A stretch of DNA of 64,000 bases. Origin: JAJRXR01 sp041402005. Its GTDB lineage: Bacteria; Planctomycetota; Phycisphaerae; Phycisphaerales; UBA1924. Under the pieces are notes generated by a model. That model was not told where the DNA came from. It worked only from the letters and a program-made list of their open reading frames with translations, and did not search any database. Within the stretch, counting starts at the first letter, position 1. Every line of letters begins with the position of its first letter. Of this stretch, positions 27,601 to 34,867 are shown piece by piece. The stretch spans positions 310,001 through 374,000 of the forward strand of contig JAWKTB010000003.1 of assembly GCA_041402005.1 (NCBI GenBank), written 5' to 3'. The translations under genes were made by a program, and so were the position numbers.

Positions 27601-28853
27601 TCAAGGCAAGCGCCCGCGACGGCGTGGTGCGCCTGAACCAGCCCGCGAAGGCGAGTTGGACGGTGGACCCGGCGTGGGCGACGACGATGGCGCTGGGCAA
27701 GGACTCGAAAGTCAAGCTCGACAAGCCGATCGCGATGGACGTGCGTGTCGACCGCCTGGAGGCGCCGATCGAGGGGAGCGGGCGCCCGGTGATCGAGGCG
27801 GCGTTCAAGTCGGACGCGGTCTCGGTCGCGATGGAGGACGGGTCGAAGATCGAGTACACCGGGCTGGACGCGACGGCGAAGACCGCCAGCGACACGGGCG
27901 TCATCGACGTCAAGGCGACGATGGTCGAGAAGGGGGCGGCGGCGGATGCGCCCAAGGCGGTCGAGGTCGTCGCGAGCGTGAGCGGGCTGGGCGAGGCGGG
28001 GAGCGACCCGGTCGTGACCGGGTACGCGAACTTGCGCAACACGCCGACCGCGTTCATCGACGCGGCGACGGGGATGAACGGGAAACTGCTCGGGCTTCTC
28101 GGGGACCGGTCCAGTGCGCACGTGCGGGCACGCGGTCTCTCGAAGTCGGCGGGCGAGTTGACGATGAGCCTGGCGACCACGAACACGAAGGCGTCGTACG
28201 AGGGGCGCGTGAAGGATGGCTCGCTCGTCTCGACCAAGCCGACGGAGCTGACGGTCAACGCGGTCACCAAGGACTTCGGCTTCGAGCTGGCCAAGGTCAT
28301 CCCGGTGTTCGGCTCGATCGAGAAGACGGCGGGGACGGACGCGCCGGCGACGGTCGTGATCGACACGCTGAGCCTGCCCGTCGATGGGCGGGACTTCGTC
28401 TCGAACCTGTCGGCGGCGATGCGGATCACGCCGGGGGACGCGACATTGAAGCTCGCGGGCGGGCTAGGCAAGTTCCTCAAGGGGGGCGATGGGCTGAAGA
28501 TCGGGCGACGGATGCCCGGGTTCCCGGTGAACGTCGACAAGGGCGCGGTGAGTTACGACGGGGTGCAGGTCCCCGTGGGCGAGTTCGCGCTGAACGTGAG
28601 CGGGAAGGTGGACCTGGTCAACAAGACGCAGGACGTGCGTGTGGGCGTGCCGGCGGGGGGGCTGGCGGCGGAGGCCGCGGGGGGCGAGGGCGCCATCGGG
28701 CGGATCTTCGACCAGGCGCTCGGCGTGAGCCTTGTGAACAAGGGCCCGATGGGCCAGCAGGGGTGGGAGTTGAAGCTCGGCGGGGGCGGGCAAGATCGCA
28801 AGCCGGGCGACGCGATCCGGGACATCTTCAAGGGCATCGGCGGCGGCGGGTGA
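24648..28853 (+). CDS. Very large AsmA/YhdP-like envelope protein
   Basis: 1401 residues from GTG 24648. A basic N-terminus (RRKRRRGRR) precedes one TM helix (about 28-50), then a long repetitive beta-rich region of the AsmA/DUF748 type: the opening VNAKIAGRVEVRGVSLSWGGPLRVESVHLFDP is the typical first beta layer, repeated VSGWAS/LTLDAPDLAGAV-like strands follow, and the end FPVNVDKGAVSYDGVQVPVGEFALNVSGKVDLVNKT... is the characteristic AsmA-type C-terminus. Such proteins are anchored in the inner membrane and span the periplasm, and are thought to carry phospholipids to the outer membrane. It lies 87 nt after nusG and 13 nt before a kinase-like gene. Confidence 0.8.
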   Translation: MRSEDKPADKSGGGAGSRRKRRRGRRLLIGFGVVVVLVFVLVALAPKIASGVAPGIIESKVNAKIAGRVEVRGVSLSWGGPLRVESVHLFDPAGAEAADVSVRTDAGLLGLLTGNLNLGEVIVSGWASVEPGPDGTSAIERASAPSTPTTIQGTPSASGGGSTSIPKSLRASVKLDTFEVRTGAGDVVLDATAGLTPGQPVKVALTGSEGDKQVMGLDATLTGLVGADGSITLSSATLDAQGWLAGAPTAILDVLAPLNLSLVELLGDRLDAGVNAKGTMDDLGASFSIESAGVSAEAAVKKTGQNITQDGVISVRADGARVARALPSLRQALIESASIDVQAWPEVTLEVEGLRAGLDSIEKGDYRGLGAHVRVVSTPTRALVPTSGGGVERGTLEVSGLELTLDAPDLAGAVSVKGGASATLDGKDAGELAIALNAPTLLGEGGALLDPGSAPVSGSVTLSGVAAQTIQPFVEGTGLVVTRDLGDEVTVHATASRAGGDSNHVALSLESAKVGAALDADVVGRVIRGSAKAGSVTLREPGPTIAGLLGDSSVTLASAQGPLTLTIESLVVDLDRVMGSGGVDLRGVNATASADVPGGAVRIGSGEGSHLLGVHQLTINVDASDLAKGVSASANAQAVVDGNPGGTVSIVAHAGDLFDAKGAITGEAASLGATVTLTGVPASAAQAFTPSGTLDVASDIGPTIDATIVADKKAGGDAPINLDVNAGGTGTRVTGALAYDATGVRTRGDGLLIKQNGVGRLVNRLGVLPLEAKFERVSSAVEVRVASLTVPMLDGSANLAGASLGASVSFAGGSGTFGDGGTFRADSLAASLKRDAGKPATCSLTLGTLEVRSKTGEAVAGSVNVGAEAPWAMLVEGQGGVATLDAKATLSEPGGGSRLGEITINATAPIRQAGGVNATARGSVESLARVEKAIGREGVLTGALGQSATFDATLTADAFDPADPMASWDVSASIESPRLKTQGPIKASARDGVVRLNQPAKASWTVDPAWATTMALGKDSKVKLDKPIAMDVRVDRLEAPIEGSGRPVIEAAFKSDAVSVAMEDGSKIEYTGLDATAKTASDTGVIDVKATMVEKGAAADAPKAVEVVASVSGLGEAGSDPVVTGYANLRNTPTAFIDAATGMNGKLLGLLGDRSSAHVRARGLSKSAGELTMSLATTNTKASYEGRVKDGSLVSTKPTELTVNAVTKDFGFELAKVIPVFGSIEKTAGTDAPATVVIDTLSLPVDGRDFVSNLSAAMRITPGDATLKLAGGLGKFLKGGDGLKIGRRMPGFPVNVDKGAVSYDGVQVPVGEFALNVSGKVDLVNKTQDVRVGVPAGGLAAEAAGGEGAIGRIFDQALGVSLVNKGPMGQQGWELKLGGGGQDRKPGDAIRDIFKGIGGGG

Positions 28854-28866
28854 TCGGGCGACGGGC

Positions 28867-29589
28867 ATGAACGAGGGCGAGCGGTTCAACCTCAAGCCTG
28901 GTCGCGTGATCGGCGGCAAGTACGTCGTCGAGGATTTTCTCGGCGCCGGGACGGAGGGGGAGGTCTACCGCGTCCGCGAGCGCCGGACGGACCTGCTCCG
29001 GGCGGCGAAGATCTTCTACCCCAGTCGCAACCAGCGGGATCGGGCGGTCAAGTTCTACGCGCGCAAGCTCGAGCGGCTGCGAGGGTGCCGCCTGGTCATC
29101 CAGTACCACCATTCAGAGACGGTGCGCCTCAAGCGGGGCGACGCGACGGCCCTCATCTCGGAGTACGTGGAGGGGGAGCTGCTCGGACGATTCGCGGCGG
29201 GGCATCGCGGGGGGCGACTGCCCGTGTTCGAGGCGCTGGTGCTCCTGCGCGAGATGGCGGCGGGGCTGGCGGAGATCCACGAGCGGCGCGAGTATCACGG
29301 CGACCTGCACGCGGGCAACATCATCGTCAGCCGCCGGGGCGTGCATTTCAACGTCAAGCTCGTGGACCTGCACGATCACGGCAGGTCGAGCGGGTGGAAC
29401 ATCCGCTCGGACGTCGTCGACCTCGTGCGCGTGTTCTACGACGTGCTGGGCGGCAAGAAGCAGTACGCGTCGATGCCCAAGGAGATCAAGACGATCTGCT
29501 GCGGACTACGCCGGGACCTGGTCATGGAGCGCTTCCCGACGGCGGTGAAGCTGCGAAACCACTTGGATACGTTCGAGTGGGGAAAATAA
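28867..29589 (+). CDS. Small protein kinase-like protein
   Basis: 240 residues. Kinase fold with a Gly-rich loop LGAGTEGEVY (25-34), AAKIF with the ATP-anchoring Lys48, the catalytic loop HGDLHAGN (144-151; Asp146, Asn151) and KLVDLHDHG (164-172), where the DFG motif is DLH; the Mg-binding Asp167 remains. The C-lobe is short (about 70 residues after DLH), so it resembles the minimal ABC1/APH-like or RIO-type kinases more than PknB-like kinases. No transmembrane or sensor domain. Start ATG 28867, 13 nt after the AsmA-like gene, so likely same operon. Substrate unknown. Confidence 0.75.
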   Translation: MNEGERFNLKPGRVIGGKYVVEDFLGAGTEGEVYRVRERRTDLLRAAKIFYPSRNQRDRAVKFYARKLERLRGCRLVIQYHHSETVRLKRGDATALISEYVEGELLGRFAAGHRGGRLPVFEALVLLREMAAGLAEIHERREYHGDLHAGNIIVSRRGVHFNVKLVDLHDHGRSSGWNIRSDVVDLVRVFYDVLGGKKQYASMPKEIKTICCGLRRDLVMERFPTAVKLRNHLDTFEWGK

Positions 29590-29594
29590 GACGA

Positions 29595-29773
29595 TTCACC
29601 GCGGAGGCCGCTGAGGGCCGCGGAGAGAGACGGGAACACGAAGGTCGCGAAGATCTTCAAGAAAGAACTGATGCGCGCATCAGCATCAACGGCTCTCTTT
29701 GTGGGCTTCGCGTCCTTCGTGTTCTGACCTGTCTGCCTCCACTCCGCGGCCCTCAGCGGCCCTCCGCGGTGAG
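29595..29773. repeat. Composite nested palindrome (MITE-like) in a convergent junction
   Basis: Three nested palindromes with nearly the same centre: outer arms TCACCGCGGAGG... (29596-29625) and 29742-29772, complementary over 30 bp apart from one extra base; inner arms GAACACGAAGGTCGCGAAG (29634-29652) and 29706-29724, 18/19 complementary; core palindrome CTGATGCG-CGCATCAG (29668-29683), perfect. It lies between the kinase (+) and the M42-type peptidase (-), and its right arm supplies the last codons and stop of the peptidase. The inner 19-mer recurs exactly at 56444-56462. Confidence 0.85.
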
Positions 29774-30994
29774 TCCTTCTTCCAGCACGAACCGGCGCTC
29801 GTCCCAGAGTTTGTCGAGCTTCTCGCGGAAACTGGGCTTGTCGGGGAGGCTGAGGCCCGCGGCGGCCAGGAGCTCGACCAGGCCCAGGAAATCGCGGATC
29901 GCGATGTGCTCGCGCCCGACACGCGGGCGGGCCGTATTGGTCTTGGCCTGGACGGCGGCGAGGTCCGCCATGTTGTGGTAGTTCCCCAGTGGCAGACAGA
30001 CGCAGGTGGCGCTGTACCCGAAGGCGCAGAAGACCGACGCCTCGCACGCGCCCCCGGGCATGAGCTTGCGCTGCCAGCGGAAGGGTGAGTCGACCTGTTT
30101 CTCGATCGCGAGGGGGTGGGCGCCCTTGCCCGCGAGCGACTCGGCGACGCTCGCGACGGCCGCCGTCAGCTCGGGCGTGAAGACGCTCACGCGGTCGCCC
30201 ACGCGGACGATCGGGCCGGCGCCGATGGGCGAGTCCGTCGGGAACGAGCGCGAGTTCTCGAGACAGATCAGCCGGGCGGTCTTGGGGATCGAGGCGTTGC
30301 GGCAGGCGGCGATGGCGCCGACGAAGCCGATCTCCTCGGCGAGCGTGAACAGGACGCGGATGTCGCCGACGGGCTTGCCCTCGCGCTTGGTGAGGCGGAG
30401 CTCCTCGATGGCGCTGAGGGCGGCGGCGACGGCGGCGAGATCGTCACAAGCGCTCGTGAAGAGGACGCCGCCCTCGACGGGTGGGCCCTCGTCGGGGGCG
30501 TCAAGGACCTCTGGAGCGGGGAGCTGCCAGGTGGCGATGTCGCCCGGCGAGACGTTGGCGCCCGCGTCGTCGAGCGTGGCGCGGAAGAGTTTGAAGGGTA
30601 TTTCTTCGTCGCCGACGCGCTCGGTGATGACGGCGCGGCGCGTGGTGTCGTCCGTGTGGACGATGATGGGGGCGTCGGGGAAGTAGTCGTCCATGACGCC
30701 GCCGCGGAACTCGAGGGTGAGGCTCGCCCCGTCGCAATCGCGGACGACGAAGGCGGGGTGGTCGAGGTGGGCGGTGAAGTAGATCGGGCCCTGGGTGGCG
30801 GCGGGGTCGGGGGACTTGAAGGCGAGGGTGAGGTTGTTGTGCCCGTCGCGTGTGAGGGTGAGGTCGTCGCGCTCGTTGACCCAGCGCTCGATCCAGGCGA
30901 CGACGCGCCGCTCGTGTCCGGCGGCGGTGGGGAGCATCGTGATCTGCTTGAGCCAGTCGGTGTAGGTGTCGGCGCGGCCGGGGGGGAGGGGCAT
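29753..30994 (-). CDS. M42-type (M20/M28-like) aminopeptidase
   Basis: 413 residues from ATG 30994 (MPLPPGRADTYTDWLKQI); 26 extra upstream codons would be repeat DNA. Co-catalytic metallopeptidase features: TAHLDHPAF (His/Asp metal ligands), SACDDLAAVAAAL (bridging Asp), TLAEEIGFVGA (catalytic Glu-Glu), CLENSRSFP and LPLGNYHNM (C-terminal His). These fit M42/M18-type cytoplasmic aminopeptidases. The last residues LTAEGR are encoded by the outer arm of the composite palindrome, so the C-terminus may have been rewritten by its insertion. Confidence 0.82.
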   Translation of the reverse strand: MPLPPGRADTYTDWLKQITMLPTAAGHERRVVAWIERWVNERDDLTLTRDGHNNLTLAFKSPDPAATQGPIYFTAHLDHPAFVVRDCDGASLTLEFRGGVMDDYFPDAPIIVHTDDTTRRAVITERVGDEEIPFKLFRATLDDAGANVSPGDIATWQLPAPEVLDAPDEGPPVEGGVLFTSACDDLAAVAAALSAIEELRLTKREGKPVGDIRVLFTLAEEIGFVGAIAACRNASIPKTARLICLENSRSFPTDSPIGAGPIVRVGDRVSVFTPELTAAVASVAESLAGKGAHPLAIEKQVDSPFRWQRKLMPGGACEASVFCAFGYSATCVCLPLGNYHNMADLAAVQAKTNTARPRVGREHIAIRDFLGLVELLAAAGLSLPDKPSFREKLDKLWDERRFVLEEGLTAEGR

Positions 30995-31007
30995 GGGGGA
31001 TGGTAGA

Positions 31008-31060
31008 GGACCGGCTGGAAGCCGGTCCCACCAAAAAAGGGAGGGCTGGAAGCCCCCCCC
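31008..31060. repeat. TGGAA-loop REP-like hairpins, copies 2 and 3 in tandem
   Basis: Copy 2: GGACCGGC (31008-31015), TGGAA, GCCGGTCC (31021-31028), followed by CACCAAAAAA. Copy 3: GGGC (31043-31046), TGGAA, GCCC (31052-31055), followed by a C-run and TCCGTGAG. They lie between the peptidase start and the helicase stop, both on the minus strand. Confidence 0.8.
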
Positions 31061-31086
31061 TCCGTGAGACAAGCAGGAGTCGCGAC

Positions 31087-32742
31087 CTACTTGCGCCCTG
31101 TGCGCATGCGCCCGCCGAGGCGCTTGGGGGGGAGCTTGGGGATCACGCCCCCGGGGAACTTCTTGGCGAGTTCCTCGTCGGAGAGCTTCTTGGCGATCTC
31201 GGCCGGGTCGTCGATCTCGTGTCGGGGCTTGTGCTCCTTGCGCTCGACGCCCTCGACGATGTACTGGTTGGGCTTGGGCTCGTCCTTCCAGTCGCTCGGA
31301 CGCTCGCGGTGGTCGAAGTCGGGGTAGTCGAGCTTGGGGATCTCGGCGTTGATGAGCAGTTCAATTTGAGTCAGCAGTTTGCCCTGCTCGGGGGTGACGA
31401 GGCTCCAGGCGACGCCGCGGCGACCGGCGCGGGCGGTGCGCCCGATGCGGTGGACGTACAGGTCCGGGTCGTCGGGCAGGTCGTAGTTGACGACGTGCGA
31501 GATGTTCTCGACGTCGAGTCCCCGGGAGGCCAGGTCGGAGGCGACGAGGACGGCGAGGTCGCCCGAGCGGAACTTGTCCATGACTCGGTTGCGGGCGCCC
31601 TGCGAGAGGTCGCCGTGGATCGCGTGGGCCTGGATGTCGTGACGGGCGAGCGAGCGGACGACGTCATCGACCGTCCGCTTCATGCGGCAGAAGACGAGCG
31701 TCAGGGCCGGCTCCTCGTGCGTCAGCAGGTGAGCCAGCAGGCGGCGCTTGTCCCAGGGCTCGACGGTCAGGTAGTGCTGCTCGACGAGGTCGACGGTCAG
31801 CGAGCCCGAGGTGATCACCAGCTTCTCGGGGTTGCGCATGTGCTTGCGGGCAAGGCGCTCGATCTCGTCGGTGATGGTCGCCGAGACGAAAATCGTCTGG
31901 CGGTCGGTGGGGCACTGGCTGAGGATCTTGCGGATGTCGTCGCGGAAGCCGATGTCGAACATGCGGTCCACCTCGTCGAGGACCGCGAACTTGACGGTGT
32001 CGAAGCGCATGTGCCCGCGCTGGACCATGTCCATGACGCGTCCGGGGGTGCCGACGATGATCTCCGGGTGGCGGGCGAGCTTGTCGGCCTGGGTGTTGAT
32101 GGACTGCCCGCCGTAGACGGCGACGGCTTTCAAGCCCGTGTGCGCGCCCAGCTCGTCGATGTCCTGGCGGATCTGGATCGCCAGCTCGCGTGTGGGGCCG
32201 AGGATCAGCGCCTGGAATGGCTTGCCCTTCTCGACGAGCTGTAGCAGCGGGATCGCGAAGGCGGCGGTCTTGCCCGTGCCCGTCTTGGCCTGGCCCAGCA
32301 CGTCCTTGCCCGTGATCGCGACCGGGATCAGCTCGGCCTGGATCTTGGTCGGGTGCTTGAAGCCCAGGGCCTCGATGCCGCTGACAATGTCCTCCTTGAG
32401 ACCCAGGTCGGCGAAGGTTTTGTCGAGCTCGAAGCTCTCGGCGGTGTGGACCGCGGGCGTGCGCGTGCGATGGCGCTCGGGCTCGACCTCGGCGTCGTCG
32501 CGCCGAGTGCGCGAGCGCTTCCGCTTGCGTTTGCGTCCATCGCCCGAGTGACGGTCGTCGCGGTCGCGGCGTGGGCGGTCGGGGCCTCGGTCGTGCCCGT
32601 GATCGGGGCTGGAAGAGTTGTTGCTGGTTGACTCGGGGGCGCCCTCGCTCGAGCGCTTCTTGCGTCGGCGTCGGCGCTTCTTCTTGGAGGCGTCGGGGCT
32701 GGCGGAGTCGTCGCGCGGGGCGCGGTCGGCGTCGTCGGACAT
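31087..32742 (-). CDS. DEAD-box RNA helicase
   Basis: 551 residues, ATG 32742. About 105 disordered basic residues (KKKRRRRRKKRS, KRKRKRSRTRR) precede the helicase core: FADLGL (Q motif region), AKTGTGKTAAFAIP (I), PTRELAIQ (Ia), VGTPGR (Ib), VLDEVDRMFD (II, DEVD instead of DEAD), SATI (III), VLVASDLASRGLD (V) and HRIGRTARAG (VI). A basic C-tail ends it. RhlE/CshA-like; roles in ribosome assembly or the RNase E degradosome are typical. The matching basic extensions of the RNase E/G gene would suit a shared RNA-bound complex (inference). Confidence 0.94.
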   Translation of the reverse strand: MSDDADRAPRDDSASPDASKKKRRRRRKKRSSEGAPESTSNNSSSPDHGHDRGPDRPRRDRDDRHSGDGRKRKRKRSRTRRDDAEVEPERHRTRTPAVHTAESFELDKTFADLGLKEDIVSGIEALGFKHPTKIQAELIPVAITGKDVLGQAKTGTGKTAAFAIPLLQLVEKGKPFQALILGPTRELAIQIRQDIDELGAHTGLKAVAVYGGQSINTQADKLARHPEIIVGTPGRVMDMVQRGHMRFDTVKFAVLDEVDRMFDIGFRDDIRKILSQCPTDRQTIFVSATITDEIERLARKHMRNPEKLVITSGSLTVDLVEQHYLTVEPWDKRRLLAHLLTHEEPALTLVFCRMKRTVDDVVRSLARHDIQAHAIHGDLSQGARNRVMDKFRSGDLAVLVASDLASRGLDVENISHVVNYDLPDDPDLYVHRIGRTARAGRRGVAWSLVTPEQGKLLTQIELLINAEIPKLDYPDFDHRERPSDWKDEPKPNQYIVEGVERKEHKPRHEIDDPAEIAKKLSDEELAKKFPGGVIPKLPPKRLGGRMRTGRK

Positions 32743-33002
32743 GCGTTCTCCCGGGGCGCGCGAGGCGGTGCGCCCGTGTGTCCGGCCATGGGAGTTCGCA
32801 TGACCGGGGCCGTCAGGGTCGGCGGGAAATGGCCCACACGAGGCCCGCAGAGCGGGCTTGCCGACCCGACCCGTCCCACCCGGCGCGCCTCGGCGCCACA
32901 GGGGGAGGGGTCAGTCAGATCGTAGCGTCGCCGAGGGTTGTGCGTGAGGCGGCTCGTGAAGTGCTCGAGTGATCGAAGGTCCGCCGGCGGGACAGGTGCG
33001 GC

Positions 33003-33845
33003 TCACCCCTTCTGGTCCGGCGCTTCGCTTGGACCGGTCTCCCCCGAGGGGCGCGGGGGAGAGTGGGTGAGTTCGAGGAGGGCGAGGTGCTTCATGAGTG
33101 TGGCGGCGGCGGTGGAGCCGGCGGCGAGCCAGCCCGGGACGCCGTCGCGCCAGGCCTGCTTCAGGATCAACTGCTTGAGCAACGCGCCCGGGGGGGAGGT
33201 GAGGACGTGGAGGCGCGAGCCTCGGACGCCCGAGGCGTGCAGGCTGGTCGCCATCAGCCTCGCGTATGTCACCTCCTTGGCGAGCTGCTGGGCGAACGTC
33301 GCGAAGGAGTCGTGACGGAGCGTGCCCGCCAAATCGATGACGCGCGTGCCGGGCGTGGTCTCGACGACGAGCTGGTCATGGGGGTCGAGGCCGGTCCATT
33401 GTGCACGCGTGCGCCGGACGAGGCGGAGGCGGTATTCGGGCTGCCAGGCGTGGTTCAGGAAGCGGCCGTGCTCGCCGCCGCGCTCGCCGGGCGCGTACCA
33501 GACCTTGCGGTTGACGCGGGCGCCGACGACGCTCGGGTCGTTTGCGTCCACGCACTTCTCGATCGCGGCGCGCAGGTCGGGCATCACCGGCTCGTCGGAG
33601 TCGAGGCAGAGGACCCACTCGGTGGCGCACGAGGTCAGGGCGAGCTGCTTGGTTTTCACGTGCCCGAGCCAGGGGGAGTCGATGACGCGGGCGCCGGCCT
33701 TGTCGAGCAGGTCGAGGGTCGCGTCGGTCGAGCCCGAGTCGACGGCGACGATCTCGTCGGCGAGGCCCGCGACCGAGTCGAGGACGCGCCCGATGGTGTC
33801 GGCGTTGTCCTTGCAGACGATGGCGATGGAGAGGTCGCGGGGCAT
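33003..33845 (-). CDS. Family 2 glycosyltransferase, LPS core (WaaE/KdtX-like)
   Basis: 280 residues, ATG 33845. GT2 fold: LSIAIVCKDNADTIGRVLDSV, DEIVAVDSGSTDATLDL, WVLCLDSDEPV (metal-binding DxD region) and the WaaE-like stretch GRFLNHAWQPEYRLRLVRR...WTGLDPHDQL. It ends with DGVPGWLAAGSTAAATLMKHLALLE, an amphipathic/membrane-associating tail as in beta-1,4-glucosyltransferases of LPS core. Divergent by 33 nt from an LPS-core kinase, which supports the role. An unremarkable 260-nt gap (32743-33002) lies between it and the helicase; I see no gene there. Confidence 0.87.
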   Translation of the reverse strand: MPRDLSIAIVCKDNADTIGRVLDSVAGLADEIVAVDSGSTDATLDLLDKAGARVIDSPWLGHVKTKQLALTSCATEWVLCLDSDEPVMPDLRAAIEKCVDANDPSVVGARVNRKVWYAPGERGGEHGRFLNHAWQPEYRLRLVRRTRAQWTGLDPHDQLVVETTPGTRVIDLAGTLRHDSFATFAQQLAKEVTYARLMATSLHASGVRGSRLHVLTSPPGALLKQLILKQAWRDGVPGWLAAGSTAAATLMKHLALLELTHSPPRPSGETGPSEAPDQKG

Positions 33846-33878
33846 GGTGGTGATCGGGGTGTGGGTAGGCTATCCGCG

Positions 33879-34769
33879 ATGATCGTGCCGCCGACGGAGG
33901 GGTTGCGAGTTGCGAGATACGCCCAGGGGGCGGGGTATTCGCCGGACCAGTGGGCCAGGGCGCTGGAGGGGGTGGACTGGTCGAAGGCGGAACTGCTCTC
34001 CGACAAGCCCGGCTCGAGCGTGTGGCGGGCGACGCTGGTCGTGCAGAAGCGTCCCCAGGCCCTGGTGATCAAGTGCGAGCCGATCGACACCCTGAAGCGC
34101 CGCGTGCAGGTGCTCTTGGCCAAGACGCACGCCCATCGTCATTGGCGGGGGGCGGAGTTGCTGACGCGTCATGGGTTCAGGACGGCCGAGCCCAAGGCGA
34201 TCGTGTACGGCCGGCGGGACGGGCAGACGATCGAGTGCCTGGTGATGGAGGCGCTGGAGGGCAAGACGGTGCTTGCGTGGATGTCCGAGGCGTCAGAGTT
34301 CAAGCAAAAGGCGGAGTTGTGCTGTGCCATTGGGTCGTACCTCTCGACGATGTGGCGCCAGGGCCTGACGAATCGGGATGGCAAGCCGTCAAACCTGATG
34401 GTGATTGATGGTGATGAGCTTCGGATCGCGCTTGTAGACCTGGTAGGCGTACGGCGTCGAGCGTGGATTGAAGAGCACGATTGGCATCGCGCGTGCCGCG
34501 ACTTGATGCTCGAACCGTTCGGATGCGGCGTCATTCCCTCGCGAGCCACCAGAATGCGAGTGTGTCGACGCCTTCATCAGGAACTGCTCGCCGGATCTAA
34601 GCACACTCCCAAGACAGGCCAGTGGCGCGAGTTTCGGGATGAACTCTGGCGTGAGGTGGGATGGTTGATCGAGTCACATGGGGATCCGACGCCAGAGCAT
34701 GATCCGCTTTCGCGTTCTGGCCGGTTGGAAACCGGCCCTGCCGGGGGGAGGGCGTCGGGGGGATCGTGA
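33879..34769 (+). CDS. LPS-core heptose/Kdo kinase-like protein (WaaP type)
   Basis: 296 residues, ATG 33879; the earlier frame is antisense to the glycosyltransferase. Kinase-like features of the Kdo/WaaP family: SSVWRATL, ALVIKCEPID (ATP-anchoring Lys), ECLVMEALEG hinge, GLTNRDGKPSNLMV (catalytic NRDGKPSNL in the place of HRDLxxxN), RIALVDLVGVRRR (metal-binding Asp). It would phosphorylate inner-core sugars in the cytoplasm. The last about 20 residues (SRSGRLETGPAGG...) are translated from a TGGAA-loop repeat. The 3' half (about 34260-34700) is visibly less GC-rich than its surroundings. Confidence 0.78.
   Translation: MIVPPTEGLRVARYAQGAGYSPDQWARALEGVDWSKAELLSDKPGSSVWRATLVVQKRPQALVIKCEPIDTLKRRVQVLLAKTHAHRHWRGAELLTRHGFRTAEPKAIVYGRRDGQTIECLVMEALEGKTVLAWMSEASEFKQKAELCCAIGSYLSTMWRQGLTNRDGKPSNLMVIDGDELRIALVDLVGVRRRAWIEEHDWHRACRDLMLEPFGCGVIPSRATRMRVCRRLHQELLAGSKHTPKTGQWREFRDELWREVGWLIESHGDPTPEHDPLSRSGRLETGPAGGRASGGS
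34719..34737. repeat. TGGAA-loop REP-like hairpin, copy 4 (inside coding sequence)
   Basis: GGCCGGT (34719-34725), TGGAA, ACCGGCC (34731-34737), then CTGCCGGGGGG. It is read as the C-terminus of the LPS-core kinase gene. Confidence 0.8.
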
Positions 34770-34785
34770 GGCGTGTGGCTCATGC

Positions 34786-34806
34786 GGGTGGGCTGGAAGC
34801 CCACCC
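34786..34806. repeat. TGGAA-loop REP-like hairpin, copy 5
   Basis: GGGTGGGC (34786-34793), TGGAA, GCCCACCC (34799-34806), then CTCCGTGAGG, matching the flank of copy 3. It lies 17 nt after the LPS kinase stop and about 60 nt before the methyltransferase start. Confidence 0.8.
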
Positions 34807-34867
34807 CTCCGTGAGGCACGTGCGCAATGGCGCTGGCTTGGGTGAAGCGCTATGCTGCTGGCCACTC

